A model generated the notes under the pieces. The model saw only the letters and a program-made list of their open reading frames with translations. It ran no database searches and had not been told where the DNA came from. From the NCBI GenBank assembly GCA_025667525.1, contig CM046874.1, positions 663,976,963 to 664,040,962 of the forward strand: a stretch of 64,000 nucleotides of DNA, read 5' to 3'. This document shows positions 58,471 to 64,000 of this stretch, piece after piece; within the stretch, counting starts at the first letter, position 1; each line of letters opens with the position of its first letter. The position numbers and the translations under genes are program-made. This DNA is from Glebionis coronaria (Eukaryota > Streptophyta > Magnoliopsida > Asterales > Asteraceae).

Positions 58471-61328
58471 TGTAATACCCCCAATTTCGAGTCATAGCAG
58501 CGGAAGGGTCATTGGGTGTTACTATCATGGTTCAATCTCCATATCAGAGAAAATGGCTCAAAACGAGTCGTTTTGTTAAAACATACATCCATTTATTTAA
58601 AGATAAAACAGTTCACACACGGTCCTAAATAGTTTTAAAGTTTACACAACCAACCAAATGATAAAAGTTTCTTTGAATGGACATAGTTTAGAAAAGCGGG
58701 CCAAAATATTTTTAATTAAGTAAGCTGCATGAAACCGCCTTCCTTGAGTGCCTTCTTCATGGACCTGAGATAAAACATGCTATAAAGTTAACAAAAATTC
58801 TGAGTATATCTATAGAGTTTAAGTTAAATAAACGTTGTTGACAATCATGTGGATCAGACATAATTATCGTTGTTATTTCATAACCCTTGTGGCATTGAAC
58901 GTTAACATATATTATTTCAGCCCAACACACCTAGCCAAGTGCGTATATTTCTCTTATACAATTGCATCCGATGTTTCATTACTAGTGCATCACAACACCA
59001 CGCGATAGCTAGTCGCGACCGGACTGGGTGTCACCCCGATAGATCTATCCACAGTATTAGCGTTCATTTCGATTAACAATTCACGATTCATGGGTCTTTT
59101 AAGGATAAAATAAACTTATATAACAACTTTCATCTAAGCATACAATCGGGTCCTTTGTGTTCAATTTTAAAAGAAAGAATGTTTACCACAACTTCTCGTT
59201 GTACCCTTCATTTATAAATGCTTTTCAATAAGAAGGGTTTCCACAACTTCTCGTTGCACCCATTTATTTTAATAAAACAAGCATGTTATCCCCCTCACGG
59301 GTTTTATAAAACAAGTAAACATGTTAAAAGCGAGGCTATAGACTCACCTTGGTACAATAGTAGTAATATGACGACCGCCGACAATTTGTGATGCCCGTTA
59401 AACACGTAGACCGTAACCTACCAATTAAGGCGCGTTCGTTAATAAACGACTCAAGTATAAATAATACTTAAATAATACAAAACTCAAATTCATAAAACCA
59501 TGATATCCCGAAAAAAAATATTAACAATACAAGTATACTTCTATACCCTTTTATTCAACACTATTCTTTTAAACACTTGCACTCTCGACATTGACCCGTC
59601 ATAAGACGCCAAGTCAACGCAAGTCAAACCATAATTTTACTTCCCTCGGACCAGTAACTAAGTCATTTATATAATGACTTAACACTTGGGTAAGTCACCA
59701 TGTCCAATAGTGAATACTCAACTCACGCCACACAAGTATTGAACTACGTGTCCAAAATACTAATCAACATGTACACTCCAAATGTACACACCAATCTAAC
59801 CTATCTAGACTTGTCCGATTTCGACGAAACTTGGTGACAAACTCACACATCATATGAATAAGACTCAGTTTAAGTTTAAAATATTACTTCTAAGACCTTC
59901 TGCCCGACACATCTATAAGTTACAAAAACCGGACAGTTTTACGCCTTTGACTTGTAAAACCATTTTGACTTATCTAAACAATTCCGTTTACAAAACCGAC
60001 ACTCGAGTTTGAAAATAGACTCATGACCTGAGGTTTAGAAACTTAAAACAGTCCTTTACCATTTTTAAAACTCATTCTATAGTCCCCGAGATTCGATCCA
60101 AATATCGACAACAATTTTCGGATTGTGCCGATACTCGTTTCTCGGTACACGAATACTAAAATTGTTGTAACTTCGCACTCGTTTAGAGTTGAAAGTCCTA
60201 CTTTATATCAAATCGAAGCTAACGAAATTCTCTACGACCCTATCTATTTAGTTTAACAAGATTATTTCAGTAAGTAATTCAAAAATGGCCTTTAAGTTAC
60301 TACCTAAAATTAACCATCTAAAAATCATACGAAATCAACATTTTGACCCATTTCAACAAATTATATACTTCTAATATCATCCTAATATCATCATAACACA
60401 TCTATTAAACTCCTAACACCCTAGAATGATCATCCAAAAATTAACCCACTCAAAATAAATAACATGCAACAACATCCCACTCAAATATAATAATATTAAC
60501 AACATGTTTCACCATAAAAATGGATCAAACAACATGTTCTTCATCAAAAATTGAAAAGAAAAATTTAGTGGATGCATGTTAGAAAAATTTATACCAAAGT
60601 GAAGCTTGTTGAATTTCCAAGATGGGTCTTCTTTTAGATTTGAATGAATCAAAGTAAAAATTATACAAATTTGATGAATGTGGGTGAGGGGTGGACGTTT
60701 TAAAGCAAAGAGAAAGAGAGATTTTTTTTTTTGTAAAAATAAATTAATGTTATAAAATAGTTAGTGGAGAATTAATATATAGTGGGGTAGTGGGGTAGAT
60801 TTTGCTAATTTTGCATAGTTTTGGTCCCAAAATGCAATTAAATAGTTTACAAGGTAGAAAATGTAAATTGTAAATTTTGAAAATATTTACGGGGCTTGGG
60901 TTTCGTAAAAATACTTTTCGAAAGTTAAAACGCTTCATAAATTTAATAATAAAGCTTCGACACGACTTAAAACGTAATTAAATCGAAAACGTCGAAAATA
61001 TAAAATATCGAGACAATCGATAATAAAACGTAAATTTTTGGGCATCCGTCGGTATCACGATCACTAATAGTTCTCGTCATTCGTTAAAACGTAAAACACG
61101 AGAAATAAAGATTAAAATGTAATAAAAATAATTTTTATGATTATTTTGAGAATATAATATCGATACCTAACATATTCCTTGCCGGTTTTCATCTAATCGA
61201 CATTCTTACGCTAGTTTCAAGTCATAACCTTCTCGATTAGTCGATAATTTAAAATTCTCATTAAAGCAAACACGTAATACGTAATAGTCGAGATTAAAAT
61301 AACGACCTGAACATGACGGATTGTCACA
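58471..61328 (-). repeat. Gypsy 3' LTR (2858 bp)
   Basis: On the minus strand it starts TGTGACAATCCGTCATG at 61328 and ends GGGGGTATTACA at 58471. It is related to the older + strand LTR at 490-2952 / 17295-17395. No ORF of note. Confidence 0.88.
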
Positions 61329-61342
61329 TCATCCCCACCAAA
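61329..61342 (-). other. Gypsy polypurine tract
   Basis: TTTGGTGGGGATGA on the minus strand, directly before the LTR start. Confidence 0.8.
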
Positions 61343-61385
61343 TTAGGATCTTCTCCCTCAAAGATCAACTTGCGTTCTTGCCCGA

Positions 61386-63728
61386 TCACTTGTTGAAATC
61401 AAAGAGATGAGGGTAATTCTTCCACATTTGGTCTTCTCGTTCCCAAGTATACTCCGGTCCTCTCCGAGAGTTCCATCGAACTTTAACAATAGGTATTTGG
61501 CTTTGATTCTGTTGCTTGACCTCGCGATCCATGATCTTGATTGGTTATTCAATAAAGTGCAACTATTTATCAACCTTAACCTCGTCTAACGGTACAATGA
61601 GTTCTTCATCAGATAAACACTTCTTTAGGTTCGACACGTGAAAAGTGTTGTGAATCCCATAGAGTTCTTGTGGTAGTTCGAGTTGGTATGCCACGGGACC
61701 TACTCTCGATAAAATCTTGAATGGTCCGATATAACGAGGACTCAACTTCCCACGTTTTCCAAATCGTACAACACCTTTCCATGGTGATACCTTTAGCATA
61801 ACCTTATCTCCCACATTAAACTCCAATGGTTTTCTTCTCACATCCGCATAACTCTTATGTCGGCTTCGAGCAGACAACAACCTATTCTTGATTTGCACAA
61901 TCATATCCGTCGTCTCTCTAATCAAATCTGGTCTAGTGAGTTGGGCATCACCAACCTCACTCCAGCTCACGGGCGATCTACATTTCCTCCCATATAGTGC
62001 TTCAAAAGGTGCAGCTTTAATACTCGCGTGATAACTGTTATTGTACGGTAATTCGGCCAAATGTAAGTGCTTATCCCAGCTACTTCCAAAGTCGATCACA
62101 CAAGCACGCAACATATCCTCCAAAGTTTGGATTGTTCTTTCGCTTTTCCCACCAGTTTGTGGATGATAGGCTGTGCTCATATCCAAATTGGTTCCTAATG
62201 ACTTTTGAAGTGATCTCCAAAATCCAGAAGCAAAACGACTATCTCTATCGGAAATGATTGAAATAGGAACACCATGCTTGCACACGATCTCCTTTAGATA
62301 AATGTCGGCGAGTTTCTCCAAACCGAACCTCTCGTTGATGGGAATAAAATGAGCGGATTTAGTTAAACGGTCGACAATAACCCAAATTGCATCGAACCCA
62401 GACAGTGTCCTTGGGAGTTTTGTGATGAAGTCCATCGTAATTCGCTCCCATTTCTAGATTGGAATTTCAGGTTGGACAAGTAATCCTGACGGCTTCTGAT
62501 ATTCAACTTTCACTTTTGCACATGTTAAGCATTTCGGGACGTATGTTGCAATATCAGCTTTCATATTCGGCCACCAATATAACTTTTTCAAGTCTTGGTA
62601 CATTTTGTCCGATCCAGGGTGAATAGAATACTTGGACTTTTGAGATTCTAGCATGATCAAGTCTCTCAGTCCACCGTATAATGGTAACCAGATCCGACCT
62701 CTCAAACATTTGACACCATCGGCTCGCGTCTCAAATGTTTCACCGTCTCCTCTAAATCTTTCAGCTGCAATATTTTCTTTCTTGCACGCTTCGATTTGTG
62801 CGTTTCGAATCTGCTCAGGTAATTTATTATGAACTGTCACCACCAAAGCACGCACTCGAATCGGTTTCTCCCTTTCCTTTCGACTTAACGCGTCGGCTAC
62901 CACATTCGCCTTTCCTGGATGATAACGAATTTTGCAGTCGTAATCCCTCAAGAGTTCAACCCATCGACGTTGCCTCATATTCAGCTCCTTTTGATCCAAT
63001 ATGTATTGTAGGCTTTTGTGATCAGTGAATATTGTACACTTCGTACCATACAGATAATGTCTCCAAAGTCGCAGAGCAAAAACCACAGCGCCCAATTCCA
63101 AGTCATGGGTAGTGTAGTTCTCCTCATTCTTCCTTAATTGTCTAGAGGCATATGCGATCACCTTTTCACATTGCATGAGAACAGCACCGTATCCTTGAAG
63201 AGATGCATCAAATAAACAACAAAGTCTTCACTTCCTTCAGGTAACGATAAGATCGGCGCACTACAGAGTTTCATCTTCAGGGTTTGGAAAGCTTCTTCTT
63301 CACATCGCCCCACACATACGGTTTATTCTTCTGAGTCAGCTTAGTTAACGGTTTCGATATCAAAGAGAATCCTTCAATAAACCTTCGGTAATAACCAGCC
63401 AAACCTAGAAATTCTCGTACTTCAGTTGGAGTAGTAGGAGCATTCCAATTCTTGATGGCTTCGATCTTTGCAGGATCAACATGTACCCCACTTTTATCAA
63501 TCACATGCCCAAGAAATTGTACAGAACTAAGCCAAAAATCACACTTTGAGAACTTAGCGTACAACTTTTCATTCTTTAACAAGTCCAGGATAATTCTTAA
63601 GTGTTCGGCATGCTCTTCCTTGCTTTTGGAGTAGATCAGAATATCATCAATGAAAACGATCACGAATTTATCAAGATACGAATTACAAATGCGATTCATT
63701 AAGTCCATGAATACAGAAGGTGCATTAG
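61386..63728 (-). pseudogene. Gypsy pol: RT (partial), RNase H, integrase, chromodomain
   Basis: In element order: RT palm (63708-63277) with [19 protein letters not shown] and VQFLGHVI; RNase H (63176 onward) with [28 protein letters not shown] and ADALSRK; then the integrase zinc-finger region ending at 62454. Integrase core (62435-61563) shows [29 protein letters not shown] and [15 protein letters not shown] (catalytic D, D, E) and a GPY/F-like SPRYIGPF. The chromodomain (61562-61386) reads IPIVKVRWNSRRGPEYTWE. Defects are frameshifts around 63280 and 63210, a Trp-to-TAG at 62454, and stops at 61563 and about 61544. Confidence 0.88.
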
Positions 63729-64000
63729 TGTGACAACCCTGGTTTTGAGGTTCGTCACTTAGTTTTATTTCGTGCTAGTTACGTGTCTTTACGTGTTTAT
63801 GTGCTAATTGGTGTGTATAGATTGTGGTTTGGATATCGTTTCCGGTACGGGGTACCTTGTGAGTGAAACGATGTGTGATGATTTCATGTTCATGAGCTCA
63901 CATGGTAGTGACTATGAAATGAGATGGTGTTATTTAGTGGTTTTACGTATACGTATATGTATTATAGAAAATCGTATTTTTACGATTTACGGTTTAGCAT
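63729..64000 (+). repeat. Start of another gypsy-type LTR, nested in the pol
   Basis: TGTGACAACCCTGG begins exactly where the RT frame of the minus-strand element breaks off (its reading [13 protein letters not shown] would need sequence to the right). ATTAG (63724-63728) is the candidate target duplication; the partner is outside the window. It is a different family from the 58471 LTR beyond the shared TGTGACAA terminus. Confidence 0.7.

Larger units (their letters stand above)
58471..63728 (-). mobile_element. Tekay-type Ty3/gypsy chromovirus, 3' half
   Basis: Minus-strand element inserted into copia copy 3. It has a 3' LTR (58471-61328), a polypurine tract TTTGGTGGGGATGA just upstream on its own strand (61329-61342), a chromodomain, integrase, RNase H and part of RT. 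The gag, protease and 5' LTR lie beyond 63728, displaced by another insertion. LTR ends TGTGACAATCC / GGGTATTACA and a C-terminal chromodomain are typical of plant chromoviruses. Confidence 0.88.

Overview
This window is repeat-rich, AT-rich plant nuclear DNA. The element families suggest Asteraceae: the Gag-like ORFs, the Ty1/copia polyproteins and the Tat-type gag all resemble composite-family retrotransposons as I remember them, with no database check. It is mostly nested LTR retrotransposons, with one convincing host gene and a gene-capturing DNA transposon.

Layout. About 490-2952 is a decayed Ty3/gypsy (Tekay-like) LTR on the + strand. It is interrupted by a recent non-autonomous element A (2953-17289), built as LTR-internal-LTR-internal-LTR with one 5-bp target duplication (CGAAG) around the whole. 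The interrupted LTR resumes at 17295 and joins a broken gypsy reverse transcriptase (to 18003). Each internal of A has a PBS, a 15-bp tandem-repeat array, an intact 735-codon Gag-like ORF, an array of covarying hairpins and a long non-coding tail; no protease, integrase or RT is visible. From 18653 lies a related truncated element C, then element D (21459-25542), also non-autonomous. A, C and D share LTR architecture.

25543-32798 is mostly unassigned, with an unknown minus-strand ORF (26167-26787) and a Pack-MULE (27282-28454): about 177-bp TIRs, a 9-bp TSD and a captured phosphatidylinositol 4-kinase gamma fragment. 33142-37421 (minus) is a two-exon host gene whose 3.8-kb intron contains MITEs and a SINE. 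37890-38980 is a Tat-type gypsy gag remnant.

40650-58470 is a second tandem LTR-retrotransposon array: three defective Ty1/copia copies sharing LTRs (period about 6.0 kb), several percent diverged. A minus-strand Tekay-type chromovirus (58471-63728, 3' half only) is inserted in the third copy. Its pol is itself interrupted at 63729 by another gypsy-type LTR that runs off the window.

The most interesting material is RNA-structural. Element A carries about six units of four stem-loops each, with compensatory base changes between units. The copia leaders carry a repeated GAAAC...GTTTC hairpin with a covarying member. The LTRs of A, C and D carry a hairpin just after the TATA box, which covaries between the two LTRs of D.
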